Shown here one piece after another: positions 1 to 8,343 of a DNA stretch of 64,000 nucleotides. The translations under genes and the position numbers were made by a program. The DNA lies in NCBI GenBank assembly GCA_947503435.1, contig CANNDL010000001.1:209469-273468 (forward strand), in the 5' to 3' direction. How positions within the stretch are numbered: position 1 is the stretch's first letter; every line of letters begins with the position of its first letter. The stretch comes from an uncultured Kangiella sp. (GTDB lineage: Bacteria; Pseudomonadota; Gammaproteobacteria; Enterobacterales; Kangiellaceae). Below the pieces are notes generated by a model that saw only the letters and a list, made by a program, of their open reading frames with translations, was not told the DNA's origin and searched no databases.

Positions 1-47
1 CAACGAAGTTATCGACTAGTGAAATAACTACTTTTGATTTTTATGAT

Positions 48-75
48 AAAGCCCAGCAATTGCTGGGCTTTTTTT
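48..75 (+). terminator. Rho-independent terminator
   Basis: A 10-bp perfect stem (arms 48-57 and 62-71, GC-rich core GCCCAGC) with loop AATT is followed by a T-run to 75. It ends a plus-strand unit that entered from the left. Only the last few codons of that gene could lie in 1-30: two frames reach stops at 17-19 and 25-27, so the gene cannot be named. Confidence 0.85.
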
Positions 76-161
76 ATTCCATAATTCGCCATATTTGCCC
101 CATCAATTAACAATGTTTGTTTGGTTTAATGATTCTATTCAAGTAATTAAAGGTGATAAGA

Positions 162-374
162 ATGTGTGTTTTAGTGGTACCAGATGAATTAAAGCAGTTA
201 CAAATACAACAGCAAGAAGAACGATTACAGTTCTTGCAAACTCAAAAGCAATATAACCATGCGTTTGAAAACTATTGGCAAATACTTAATAAAGATAAAT
301 TAACAATAGTTGAAAGAGAAAAAACGACGGATGAGGCTTTTTTGGAAATGGTGCATTTTCAGCATATGCCTTAA
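162..374 (+). CDS. Small hypothetical coiled-coil protein
   Basis: A 70-residue open frame. I chose the ATG at 162 over the GTG at 153 because AGGTG at 151-155 gives a ribosome-binding site at the right spacing. The product is rich in Gln, Glu and Lys and is predicted mostly helical (a Q/E/R-rich stretch near residues 12-35), ending QHMP. No signal peptide, membrane segment or catalytic motif is visible, and I do not recognise a family. It is monocistronic, between the terminator at 48-75 and the convergent dehydrogenase gene. Its last codons and stop lie in a perfect inverted repeat (356-392). The RBS and plausible composition favour a real gene, but a spurious frame cannot be excluded. Confidence 0.5.
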   Translation: MCVLVVPDELKQLQIQQQEERLQFLQTQKQYNHAFENYWQILNKDKLTIVEREKTTDEAFLEMVHFQHMP

Positions 375-392
375 TTGAACATATGCTGAAAA
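356..392. repeat. Perfect 13-bp inverted repeat across a stop codon
   Basis: Arms 356-368 and 380-392 (TTTTCAGCATATG and its exact complement) flank an 11-nt spacer. The hairpin contains the end of the small gene at 162-374 and stops 8 nt short of the convergent dehydrogenase gene. No T-run follows on either strand, so it is not a textbook intrinsic terminator. It may protect 3' ends or slow polymerase between convergent genes. Confidence 0.6.
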
Positions 393-400
393 TATTTAAG

Positions 401-1159
401 TTACTGTAATCGAGCCGCAGCATCTAAACGTATAGTATTGCCGTTTAGGTATTGATTCTCGACAATATGGCGGACTGTATGTGCGAACTCTGCAGGTGTA
501 CCAAAGCGAGATGGGTTTGGAATACCAGCAGCAATTTGCTCACAAATTTCAGGTGTAATTTTTTCCATCATTGGGGTTTCAAATACTCCAGGTGCAATAG
601 CCATTACTCTAACGCCAATACGGGCAAATTCACGCGCTAAAGGTAACACCATGCCGGTTATGGCGGCTTTGGTCGCAGAGTAAGCAGTTTGCCCCTTCTG
701 ACCTTCATAAGCAGCAATGGAAGCGGTATGAATGATAACGCCGCGCTCACCATTTACAGAATCTTGTTCCTGCATATGGCGAGATGCTGCTCTAGTCAGG
801 AGGAAGCTTCCAACTAAATTAATATCCACAACTTTTTGGAAATAATCAGCAGGCATAGGGCCTTTTTTACTGTGTATTAAACCCGCACCTAATATACCTG
901 CACAACCAATGGCTAAATTAATCCCTCCCATATGCTGTGCAGCTTTATCGGCGGCTGAGTCAACTTGCATTTCTTGACTGATGTCTGTTTCAATAAAGTG
1001 GGCGTTAGATCCTAATTCCGCAACAGCCTTTTGACCTTGCTCTTGATTGATATCTAGTAAGGCGACTTGACCGCCATTGTCGATAATCATTTTGGCACAG
1101 GCAAAGCCAAGTCCAGAAGCGCCACCGCTGATAATGGCTTTTGTAGTCGAAATGTTCAT
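401..1159 (-). CDS. Short-chain dehydrogenase, 3-hydroxyacyl-CoA dehydrogenase type 2-like
   Basis: A 252-residue classical short-chain dehydrogenase/reductase. The cofactor motif GGASGLG is at residues 12-18, and Asp36 at the end of beta-2 favours NAD over NADP. The catalytic set is Ser147 (TASIAAY), Tyr160 and Lys164 (YSATK), with Asn114. Length and the SGGASGLG/YSATK context resemble the HSD17B10-like 3-hydroxyacyl-CoA or 2-methyl-3-hydroxybutyryl-CoA dehydrogenases of fatty-acid and isoleucine breakdown; the exact substrate is inferred. Cytoplasmic. It lies 42 bp downstream of batD on the same strand and could be read from the Bat operon, though its metabolic role looks unrelated. It converges with the small gene at 162-374. 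Confidence 0.85.
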   Translation of the reverse strand: MNISTTKAIISGGASGLGFACAKMIIDNGGQVALLDINQEQGQKAVAELGSNAHFIETDISQEMQVDSAADKAAQHMGGINLAIGCAGILGAGLIHSKKGPMPADYFQKVVDINLVGSFLLTRAASRHMQEQDSVNGERGVIIHTASIAAYEGQKGQTAYSATKAAITGMVLPLAREFARIGVRVMAIAPGVFETPMMEKITPEICEQIAAGIPNPSRFGTPAEFAHTVRHIVENQYLNGNTIRLDAAARLQ

Positions 1160-1201
1160 AGATAACTCAGTTTATTTTGTTGACGATATTCTACCAGTAT
1201 T

Positions 1202-2887
1202 TTACTCAGGATAAAGGGGAGGTAGTGTTTGTTGATTAGCAGATGTTGTTTTAGAAAACTTAATCTTTGTTAGTAGCTGATAAATTTTAGGACCATCCCA
1301 ACGCTCATTGTCTGCTTTGTGCTTTGAGTACAAGGCGGACTGTAAGTTTTTTAGCTCTTCAGCCAGCTCTTGATTCGGGCTGCTTTTGATTAGTTGATTA
1401 AGATTGGTGACCTTAAACTTTGAACGCTGATTGACCCAGTTGATGGCCGCCTGAGCAAGTTGCAACGGATCTTCTAGTGACGATGCCTGTTTTAAGTTTA
1501 ACTGAGCTTTGTTGGACTCTTTTGCAATTGTATTTTCTACAGCACTAGTTTCGACTTTAATTGCTCTAGGGCGTTTGAATAAATAAAGCATAGACGTGAG
1601 TAGCCATAATGAAGCAAAAATAATGGCCAGAATTTGCCAAAGCGGGCTAGATTTAGCAACTTTTTCAACATCAATTGGTAAGGTACTAGTTGGAGTTGCT
1701 TGACTGATGGTAGGGAGAGCTACTGCATTGGATTGAGCGTTTATGCTAATAGTTATTGGTGCCATTTCAGCAAACGCTTGCTCATCTTTAGTCGTATCCC
1801 AATAAGGAATTTTTATTGCTGGTATCGTTACTTCGCCTGTGGCATTTGGTATTACTGCAAGTTTCTCTAAATGGTAGCTATTCACGCCATTGGCATTAAT
1901 TATGTTTTGGATGATAGGTTTGTCGCGATAAATTTTAAGCCCAGGAACTTCTGGAAATTCAATGTTGGGTAATTGCTCTGGCAGTAGTGCTACTCCTTTA
2001 ACATAAAAGTCTAGAGTTGCTGGTTTACCCACCTCAAAATTATGGCTATCAGCTTGCCACTCCGCACTAAGCTGAAGGCTTTTAGCGGGTATCCATGGTA
2101 GCTCTGCGGTTGCTGGTTTAGGATTTACTTGAACAGTAAATGGTTGTGATTTTAATTCAATAGGTCTGTAGCGGCTTAGGCTACCAAATGAGGCCTGTGT
2201 ATCGACAATATTGGTGCGAAAAGTAATAGGTGGGATTGCTAATTCACCGCTTTTTTGTGGAAAAATCACATACTTTTCTTCTTTAACGTTGTATCGAACA
2301 CCTTCATGTAATAATTGGAATTCCGAAGCTTCCCCCAGTTTTTTAGTGACTGCATTGTTGACGTGTAGAGGACTTAAGTTATGACGCCTACTGGCTACGG
2401 AGCTATAGATGCGGACGCTATATATGATTTGTTGTTGAACATAGACCTCTTCGTCACTCAGTCTCGCGGTAAGCTTAATCTTTGAATTTGGATTTATCTC
2501 ATCTAAGTTTTTTAATGCAGGCAAAACACGAATGCTTATCGGCTGTGACTGTTCATTGCCAATACTGAATTTAGGAATACTAAAAGTACCCGCTTGTGTA
2601 GAAAGCATGGTTACGGTCCAGCCCATGCGGTTAGCGAATTGACGATCAATGACGGTGCTTTTGCGAAAGTGCTCGCTTCCTAAAACTTGAAACTCCTCAG
2701 GAAGAAATTCTAAAGTTTGCTGAGCCGATAAGGTTTTTGGGTCTTCGACATGAATAGTAAGCTGAAATGTTTCGTTTACTCTAATATCGTTCCGATCGAG
2801 TGTAAGTTCAATTTCTGCAGCCAACTCGATAGAGAAAAGTAGGAGAAAATATATTGTTAGAGTTGTTAGTGACTTTATAATTTTCAT
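1202..2887 (-). CDS. batD: BatD-like exported membrane protein
   Basis: A 561-residue protein, taking the ATG at 2887. A longer frame starts at 2926, but that start overlaps the upstream gene and adds 13 residues before an otherwise normal signal peptide (MKIIKSL then a hydrophobic stretch). The large middle part is beta-rich and extracytoplasmic, with repeated Ig-like strands typical of the BatD/oxygen-tolerance family. A single membrane helix follows (LWQILAIIFASLWLLTSM), then a cytoplasmic tail of about 130 residues. BatD proteins are thought to act with the membrane-anchored VWA proteins BatA and BatB and a MoxR ATPase in envelope stress tolerance; the mechanism is poorly known. It is the last bat gene, 4 nt after the VWA-TPR gene. 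Confidence 0.85.
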   Translation of the reverse strand: MKIIKSLTTLTIYFLLLFSIELAAEIELTLDRNDIRVNETFQLTIHVEDPKTLSAQQTLEFLPEEFQVLGSEHFRKSTVIDRQFANRMGWTVTMLSTQAGTFSIPKFSIGNEQSQPISIRVLPALKNLDEINPNSKIKLTARLSDEEVYVQQQIIYSVRIYSSVASRRHNLSPLHVNNAVTKKLGEASEFQLLHEGVRYNVKEEKYVIFPQKSGELAIPPITFRTNIVDTQASFGSLSRYRPIELKSQPFTVQVNPKPATAELPWIPAKSLQLSAEWQADSHNFEVGKPATLDFYVKGVALLPEQLPNIEFPEVPGLKIYRDKPIIQNIINANGVNSYHLEKLAVIPNATGEVTIPAIKIPYWDTTKDEQAFAEMAPITISINAQSNAVALPTISQATPTSTLPIDVEKVAKSSPLWQILAIIFASLWLLTSMLYLFKRPRAIKVETSAVENTIAKESNKAQLNLKQASSLEDPLQLAQAAINWVNQRSKFKVTNLNQLIKSSPNQELAEELKNLQSALYSKHKADNERWDGPKIYQLLTKIKFSKTTSANQQTLPPLYPE

Positions 2888-2891
2888 GCTT

Positions 2892-4598
2892 TTACCAAGT
2901 CTTTGAAGGTTGAGAGCGATAACCACGGCGATTATATTCGAGTTTCATTTTGTTTCTAATTAGTCGACCCGGGTCATCTGAGATCTTTTTAAGCCATTGT
3001 TCAAGTTCTTGCTGCTTTTCTTGTTCCGACATTTCTTTCATTTGCTGTTCTTGAGTTTTCTTTTCTTGTTCCTGTTGCTCAGAGTCTTGCTGCTGGCTTT
3101 CTTGTTCCTGCTGTTGTTGATCTTGTTCTTGCTGTTCTTGTTGCTCTTGTTCTTGCTGTTGCTGTTGTTCTTGCTGCTCCTGCTCGGATTGGCTTTCTTG
3201 TTGCTCTTGTTCTAATAGCTCCTCAATGACCTTTTTATTATAGATGGCATCTTGATGTGCTGCGTTAATATCGATAGCTTCTTGGTAGGCGTTAATCGCT
3301 GCTTGATATTGCCCTGCCATAGCTAATGAATTACCTAAATTATAATGCTCATCAGCGGACTCTGCTTGTGACAAATAACTTGAGGCGGCATCATAATTAC
3401 CATTTCTATAAGCGGCGATAGCTTTCCAATTTTGATCACGGAAATGTTTTTCTGCGCTTTGCAAGTCGCCATTTTTGTAGTGTTTTTGACCTTGCTGATC
3501 CTTGTTTAAAAACAACTTATCACTTACTGAAGCTTCAACTGCTTGGAAGGGAGCAATAGAAGCAAAACAAGTAACTAACAGTAAAGCTAGGATATTTTTA
3601 TTTTTAAATGAATAGAGCACAATTGGGATTAAAACAATCACGAGCCAGTAGCCAGAATCATTCCAGCTATCAGCAAAGATATCTTCTTTTTGGAAGTTGC
3701 TTTCCAACGGATTTAAGATAGTTTGGCTTAAAATTTCTATATCACTGCCATCCGCAGATATCGCCGTTAAACTAGCTCCGACCTTATCAGAAAACTGTGC
3801 AAGTTCTGCATAGTTTAGTTTAGGCACTACAATATTACCTTGAGAGTCTTTTAAGAATCTCCCTGCAGCCATTTTAATCGGTGCTCCCTGTTCAGTGCCA
3901 GCGGCTAAAATTTTTAGATGGTATTGATGATTATTCAGTTGTGACTCAATCTCATTGAGTTGATGTGGTTCTGCCCCGTCTGTGACCCAAATAATATTGC
4001 CCCGAACCTGCTCGGCATTCTGTAATAACTCTATGGCCTTGTTAATACCAAGTTGCGGTTGACTTCCTTTTATGGGCATCAATTCTGTCTGTAAAGGGCG
4101 AATTAGATTCTCAATGGTTTTTTCATCACTGGTTAAAGGGCTTAATATAAAAGCATCGCCGGCATAAACTATTAAAGCGGTATTACCTTCGGCAATCCTT
4201 TCAAGTAAGTCGTAAAGCTTAAATTTTGCACGGGATAAGCGATTGGGTTCTATATCATGCGCATCCATCGAGCTGGATAAATCTAGCACGATAACGTTTG
4301 CATCGTTGTTAGAATAAATAGGTTGCGGAAGCTGCTGCCAACTAGGTCCAGTCAAAGCAAGAACCAATAGTAGCCAAAAGCTTAATAGCAGGCTATTGCT
4401 AATTTTTTTACGAGTGTTGTTTTCACTGTTAGGTAAGATCCACTTTAGTAAATGCTGATCTATTAAATTGCTCCAATTACTTTGATAGTTTTTATGACTT
4501 ACTTGCCAAAAGAATAAAGCGGCTACCGGTATAAGCAATAGCCAAGCCCAGGGCCGAATAAAATGAACTCCCAAGACTTCATAAATCCAGTTAGACAT
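2892..4598 (-). CDS. BatB/BatC-type membrane protein: VWA domain fused to TPR and Q/E-rich tail
   Basis: 568 residues. Two N-terminal membrane helices (about 14-31 and 68-85) precede a von Willebrand A domain with the metal-site motif D106-L-S108-S-S110. Two further hydrophobic segments lie near 316-350, followed by TPR repeats (about 365-460, with an EHYNLGNSLAMAGQYQAAI-type repeat). A roughly 75-residue run almost only of Gln and Glu leads to a short basic C-terminus. Known BatB carries the VWA domain and BatC the TPRs; here they are one polypeptide, as in many proteobacteria. It probably docks with BatA and is remodelled by the MoxR ATPase. It overlaps batA by 8 nt, indicating translational coupling. 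The CAA/CAG/GAA-rich DNA at about 2995-3215 is a low-complexity tract prone to length change. Confidence 0.85.
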   Translation of the reverse strand: MSNWIYEVLGVHFIRPWAWLLLIPVAALFFWQVSHKNYQSNWSNLIDQHLLKWILPNSENNTRKKISNSLLLSFWLLLVLALTGPSWQQLPQPIYSNNDANVIVLDLSSSMDAHDIEPNRLSRAKFKLYDLLERIAEGNTALIVYAGDAFILSPLTSDEKTIENLIRPLQTELMPIKGSQPQLGINKAIELLQNAEQVRGNIIWVTDGAEPHQLNEIESQLNNHQYHLKILAAGTEQGAPIKMAAGRFLKDSQGNIVVPKLNYAELAQFSDKVGASLTAISADGSDIEILSQTILNPLESNFQKEDIFADSWNDSGYWLVIVLIPIVLYSFKNKNILALLLVTCFASIAPFQAVEASVSDKLFLNKDQQGQKHYKNGDLQSAEKHFRDQNWKAIAAYRNGNYDAASSYLSQAESADEHYNLGNSLAMAGQYQAAINAYQEAIDINAAHQDAIYNKKVIEELLEQEQQESQSEQEQQEQQQQQEQEQQEQQEQDQQQQEQESQQQDSEQQEQEKKTQEQQMKEMSEQEKQQELEQWLKKISDDPGRLIRNKMKLEYNRRGYRSQPSKTW

Positions 4599-5622
4599 GG
4601 TTGGGCTCCTTAGAACTGAGTTGAGCTCGATTTCTCGGCACTCGAATCGACTTGATTAATTTGCTAATGAAGCTCAACACTAATATCAATAACAAGGGGA
4701 CAAAGAATAAAGCTTTAGTAGGGCGATAGGATTCAGCATCTTCTTCTACCGGCTCTAATTGATCAATAACTTGATAAATTTGATCAAGTTCATCAGTATC
4801 ACGAGCTCTAAAGTAGCGACCGCCGGTTAACTCAGCAACTTGAGTCAGAGACTCTTCATCTAATTCACGAGAAGGATTAAAACGTCGACTAAATAAACCA
4901 TTATTGGTCACTACTTCATCCGCGCCAATTCCAATGGTATAAATAGTAACTCCGGCATGCTCCGCTAATTGAGCAGCTTGCATCGGCTCCATTATTCCGG
5001 CGTTATTAACTCCATCCGTTAGTAGGATTAAGACACGGTTTTTAGCATTTCTATCCTTTAAGCGCTTGACCGCTAAGCCAATGCTGTCACCTATGGCTGT
5101 GGCAGACGGGCCTGCTAAGCCGATCTCGCTTTCATTAAGCATAATCTGTACGGTCTTTAAATCAAAACTTAATGGAGTCTGCAAGTAGGCTTGCTCACCA
5201 AATAGAATTAAACCAATTCGGTCGCCTTGACGACGCTCAATAAAGTCATTCAAAATATGTTTTACGGCAACTAATCGATCCACTTGTTTACGCGCAACCA
5301 CCATATCCTTCATTTCCATGCTGCCTGAAACGTCAATGCTAACCATTAAGTCACGGCCACTTGCTGGCATTCTTATTGGATCGCCAACCCATTGCGGACG
5401 ACTTGCTGCTAATAATAGTAATATCCAAATTAAAAATAAGACCCAAGGAAAATTAAAGCTTGAATCTTGATGCTTTTGATTGAAGTGTTGCCATTGCAAA
5501 AATATGGGTGCTTGTAAGGCATTTTGCTGCTCTTTGCGCTGGCTTAACCACCAAATTAAAATGGGTAACGGTAATAGTAACCAAACCCAAGGCCATGCAA
5601 GTTCAAACACGGTTAGCACCAT
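4591..5622 (-). CDS. batA: BatA-like membrane VWA protein
   Basis: 343 residues: two N-terminal helices (about 8-27 and 58-74), a von Willebrand A domain with intact MIDAS motif D97-V-S99-G-S101, and a C-terminal membrane helix near 308-325. This is the BatA layout, with the VWA domain on one face of the inner membrane between helices. The ATG at 5622 overlaps the upstream DUF4381 gene by 20 nt; a GTG at codon 5 is an alternative start nearer the usual family beginning. It lies in the moxR-DUF58-DUF4381-batA-batB/C-batD operon, so its role is inferred as a metal-dependent adhesion partner in the MoxR/Bat complex. Confidence 0.9.
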   Translation of the reverse strand: MVLTVFELAWPWVWLLLPLPILIWWLSQRKEQQNALQAPIFLQWQHFNQKHQDSSFNFPWVLFLIWILLLLAASRPQWVGDPIRMPASGRDLMVSIDVSGSMEMKDMVVARKQVDRLVAVKHILNDFIERRQGDRIGLILFGEQAYLQTPLSFDLKTVQIMLNESEIGLAGPSATAIGDSIGLAVKRLKDRNAKNRVLILLTDGVNNAGIMEPMQAAQLAEHAGVTIYTIGIGADEVVTNNGLFSRRFNPSRELDEESLTQVAELTGGRYFRARDTDELDQIYQVIDQLEPVEEDAESYRPTKALFFVPLLLILVLSFISKLIKSIRVPRNRAQLSSKEPNHV

Positions 5623-6085
5623 TGGGTAGCATCAGGATCCACTGTTTAGACTGCGCAAACAGCTGCTCTTTATTCGTTGAAGAGATGTTATTGGCATCTT
5701 GATAAACAGAATCCTTTAGTAAAATTAAAGATTCATCATTCCAAACATTTGCTCCTGTTTGTATCAAAAACTGAATCCAACTATCTTGTGTTAATGACGC
5801 GACTTGTTGCTTAGGGAAATGACCAAGGCTTACTCGCTTTAGCAAAACTTCAAGTTGGATTAACCAGTCTTCATCATCAGAGGAAGCAACTGCTTCAATC
5901 TCTTTTATAGCAATTTTACTAAGGCGAAATTTTTTAGTTTGATGAACCCGGTAAATAATAAAAGCCACTAGAGCGCTAATAAAAAAGAATATTAGCAACC
6001 ACCAACCAATCGCCAATGGCCACCAGCTGACTTCCGCTGGCAAATGAACATCCTTTAATTTAGCCAATAATTCTGGATTAGCCAT
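5603..6085 (-). CDS. DUF4381 membrane protein of the MoxR/Bat operon
   Basis: 160 residues with one strong membrane helix near 22-45 (WWPLAIGWWLLIFFFISALV). It is preceded by a short segment containing LHLPAEVSWWP-like residues (here DVHLPAEVSWWP) and followed by a basic, helical cytoplasmic domain. This is the DUF4381 family, always found between a DUF58 gene and a VWA gene in such operons; its molecular function is not established. It overlaps DUF58 by 8 nt upstream and batA by 20 nt downstream, so translation is likely coupled through the whole operon. Confidence 0.8.
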   Translation of the reverse strand: MANPELLAKLKDVHLPAEVSWWPLAIGWWLLIFFFISALVAFIIYRVHQTKKFRLSKIAIKEIEAVASSDDEDWLIQLEVLLKRVSLGHFPKQQVASLTQDSWIQFLIQTGANVWNDESLILLKDSVYQDANNISSTNKEQLFAQSKQWILMLPNGANRV

Positions 6086-7094
6086 GGCTCACCTTTTCAG
6101 CATTAAACATCGCGGCTTGCCTCTCATGAGCTAGAGGGTTTAGCTGTAAATGATTTACCGGGTGAGCAGTACTTAGTTGGGTGAAATAACAACGGTTATC
6201 GATAAAACGTTGTTTGATTTGTGCAACTCTTTGTTGAAAGTGCTGTTGGTAATTCGCTAAGTTCTTTGCATTATTAGCATTAAAACCAAGCGTTTGTTGG
6301 CCATCGGTAACTCTATAATGGCCAGCCACTGCAATATCTTGCTCAATTGGGTCGGATAACATGACTCCGTAAATATCATTGTTTTGCGCAAGGTGGGATA
6401 GGTGTTTATCACAATCTTTAGAAAAGTCCATAAAGTCACTTATGATGTAGATTAAACAACCACCTTTAGTTAAATGACGTAGTCGTACTAAGGAATCGGT
6501 AAGAGCTGTTTTGTTAATTTGAAAGCCATTGTCTGGAGTATGGTTTCGGTATAGCTGATGTAATCTTTGATTATGAAGCTCAAGGATTTTTTGTAGCAAT
6601 CTTAAGCCATCTTTTCGTCTATTTGAGGGTTTAAGTTCTATATGATCGTTTACATTATTAAGTAGGGCGCCAACTCGATTTCCCGAATTAAAAGCTGCCC
6701 AAAAGGCCCTTGCTGCCTGTAAAGACGCTAGCGTAGACTTAAATCGGTTTTTAGAGCCAAAGAACATCGAGTCCTGTAAATCTAGCAAAATAAATACCGG
6801 GCGCTCGCGCTCTTCTTGAAAAATTTTAGTGTGGACCTTGCCCGTTCTCGCGGTGACTCGCCAGTCGATAGTTCGAATATCATCGCCAGCTTGATACTGG
6901 CGAACCTCGGAAAACTCCATACCTCGACCTTTAAAGGGCGATAAATGACCGCCGACTAAATGAGCTTTGGTCTTTTTGCTTGGCAAAGGGATTTTGTCAT
7001 TGGCCATAAATTGGCAGGCAATTAATTGCTCCAAACTTAACTCAATTGTTTCAGCTTGCATCGAAATGCGGCTGGCAGAATTTGTTTTGCTCAT
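6078..7094 (-). CDS. DUF58 protein of the MoxR/Bat operon
   Basis: 338 residues with no membrane segment. It shows the DUF58 signature: an approach segment HLVGGHLSPFKGRGMEFSE, the conserved YQAGDDIRTIDWRVTARTGK region, then a degenerate VWA-like fold (FILLDLQDSMFFGS) in which the metal-site pattern is D-x-Q-D-S instead of D-x-S-x-S. DUF58 proteins are regular partners of MoxR AAA+ ATPases and probably act as cytoplasmic adaptors; that is family knowledge, not visible here. It sits 12 nt after moxR and overlaps the DUF4381 gene by 8 nt. A second DUF58 gene is at 14647, of a different subtype with membrane helices. Confidence 0.9.
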   Translation of the reverse strand: MSKTNSASRISMQAETIELSLEQLIACQFMANDKIPLPSKKTKAHLVGGHLSPFKGRGMEFSEVRQYQAGDDIRTIDWRVTARTGKVHTKIFQEERERPVFILLDLQDSMFFGSKNRFKSTLASLQAARAFWAAFNSGNRVGALLNNVNDHIELKPSNRRKDGLRLLQKILELHNQRLHQLYRNHTPDNGFQINKTALTDSLVRLRHLTKGGCLIYIISDFMDFSKDCDKHLSHLAQNNDIYGVMLSDPIEQDIAVAGHYRVTDGQQTLGFNANNAKNLANYQQHFQQRVAQIKQRFIDNRCYFTQLSTAHPVNHLQLNPLAHERQAAMFNAEKVSHG

Positions 7095-7106
7095 AAGGTC
7101 GCTTGT

Positions 7107-8096
7107 TTATGGCGCCGGAACCAATTGGATTAATTGTTCAATAATATGATTACTATTGATGCCTTCAGCTTCAGCTTGATAGCTCAAAATAATTCTATGG
7201 CGTAATGTATCAAATAATACTGACTGAACATCGCCAGGCGTAACATAGTCACGACCATCAAGCCAAGCATTGGCGCGCGCGCAACGGTCAAGTGCGATAG
7301 TTGCTCTTGGACTAGCTCCAAACTCAATATAATTGGCTAGATTACCGTCATACTTTTGCGGCTCACGAGTCGCCAAAACTAATTGCACTAGATACTCTTC
7401 AACTTCTTTAGCCATATAAATAGAAATAACTTCCTCTCGGGCTTTAAATAGCTGCTCTTGGCTTAACTCATTGATATCGGGTTTACTTTGCTTAAGCGCT
7501 TCTCGACGATTTAATGCCAATATTGCTGCTTCAGCTTCATTGTCGGGATAGCCAACTTCGATGTGCATTAAGAATCGATCGAGTTGAGCTTCAGGCAAAG
7601 GATAGGTGCCTTCCTGTTCGATAGGGTTTTGTGTGGCCATCACTAAAAATAGCGGAGGTAATTCAAAACTGTTATTTCCCACACTTATTTGTCTTTCTGC
7701 CATGGCTTCTAATAATGCTGACTGTACTTTTGCTGGAGCACGGTTAATTTCATCAGCTAATACTAAGTTGTGAAACAAAGGGCCTTTCTGAAAACTGAAG
7801 CTCGAATCTTGTGGGCGGTAAATTTCAGTACCTGTTAAATCCGCAGGGAGAAGGTCAGGCGTGAACTGAATTCGTTGAAAGTCACCTTGAATAACGGTGG
7901 AAAGTTCTTTAATAGCACGGGTTTTAGCTAAACCTGGAGCACCTTCAACCAATAAGTGGCCATCGGCTAGCAAGGCCACTAGTATTTTGTGCACTAGCGC
8001 TTTTTGGCCGATAATTCGAGAGCTTAAGTATTGCTCTAGCTCAGAAAAAAGTGTTTTAGCCTCTGAAACCTGTGATTTTTGTAATTCTTGATTCAA
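7107..8096 (-). CDS. moxR: MoxR-family AAA+ ATPase (Bat operon)
   Basis: 329 residues. Walker A GAPGLAKT (52-59), Walker B LVLADE (111-116), sensor 1 ATQNP, and the PLPEAQLDRFL segment identify a MoxR-type AAA+ ATPase, a cytoplasmic chaperone that remodels VWA-domain partners. It is the first gene of the seven-gene minus-strand unit running to the dehydrogenase at 401. The frame begins with TTG at 8096; no in-frame ATG exists before the conserved ATPase core and the ribosome-binding site is weak, so low translation or a slightly different start is possible. A TATAAT -10 box about 35 nt upstream (8131-8136) supports transcription from here. A second MoxR is at 13720. Confidence 0.93.
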   Translation of the reverse strand: MNQELQKSQVSEAKTLFSELEQYLSSRIIGQKALVHKILVALLADGHLLVEGAPGLAKTRAIKELSTVIQGDFQRIQFTPDLLPADLTGTEIYRPQDSSFSFQKGPLFHNLVLADEINRAPAKVQSALLEAMAERQISVGNNSFELPPLFLVMATQNPIEQEGTYPLPEAQLDRFLMHIEVGYPDNEAEAAILALNRREALKQSKPDINELSQEQLFKAREEVISIYMAKEVEEYLVQLVLATREPQKYDGNLANYIEFGASPRATIALDRCARANAWLDGRDYVTPGDVQSVLFDTLRHRIILSYQAEAEGINSNHIIEQLIQLVPAP

Positions 8097-8130
8097 AATA
8101 TTGTTCTATCCATACCTAGCAGTAATAGGC

Positions 8131-8159
8131 ATTATAATCTAAAGAAGTTAAGCCGTCTT
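8131..8159 (-). promoter_or_regulatory. Probable sigma-70 promoter of the moxR-bat operon
   Basis: On the minus strand a perfect TATAAT (plus-strand 8131-8136) lies 17 bp from AAGACG (8154-8159), which matches the -35 consensus at only three positions. Transcription would start near 8124, leaving a leader of about 28 nt before the TTG start of moxR. Confidence 0.5.
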
Positions 8160-8271
8160 GTGTACCTGTATTCTGCAATAAATTGCAACTAATTGTTTCT
8201 TGAAGCAATTATTTAACATTGTAAGGCTCTAATAGTAACTATTTACGGATTATGACGTCGTCACCGTTGGA

Positions 8272-8289
8272 TTTAAACGTTTGTTTGAA
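8272..8289 (+). promoter_or_regulatory. PsrA-like fatty-acid operator upstream of fadIJ
   Basis: TTTAAAC-GTTT-GTTTGAA is an 18-bp palindrome with one mismatch to TTCAAAC-N4-GTTTGAA. PsrA, the TetR-type fatty-acid regulator of many gammaproteobacteria, is known to bind this class of palindrome in front of fad genes. It ends 54 nt before the fadI start. A second, odd-length palindrome TGACGTCGTCA lies just upstream at 8253-8263. Assignment to PsrA is by motif and context; no psrA gene is in the window. Confidence 0.55.
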
Positions 8290-8343
8290 AAAATGAATTC
8301 ATCAGGTACAATCAGTTGTAAGAATATTATTTGGAGTCACTCT

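Noticed and set aside
1202-2926. Longer start for batD at 2926
   Set aside because: It overlaps the upstream gene by 35 nt and puts 13 extra residues before a normal signal peptide; the ATG at 2887 gives a clean signal peptide and a 4-nt gap.
2997-3215. Plus-strand frame of 72 codons rich in Leu and Phe
   Set aside because: It is the antisense of the Gln/Glu-rich tract of the BatB/C protein (CAA/CAG read as TTG/CTG); the composition is an artefact of that repeat.
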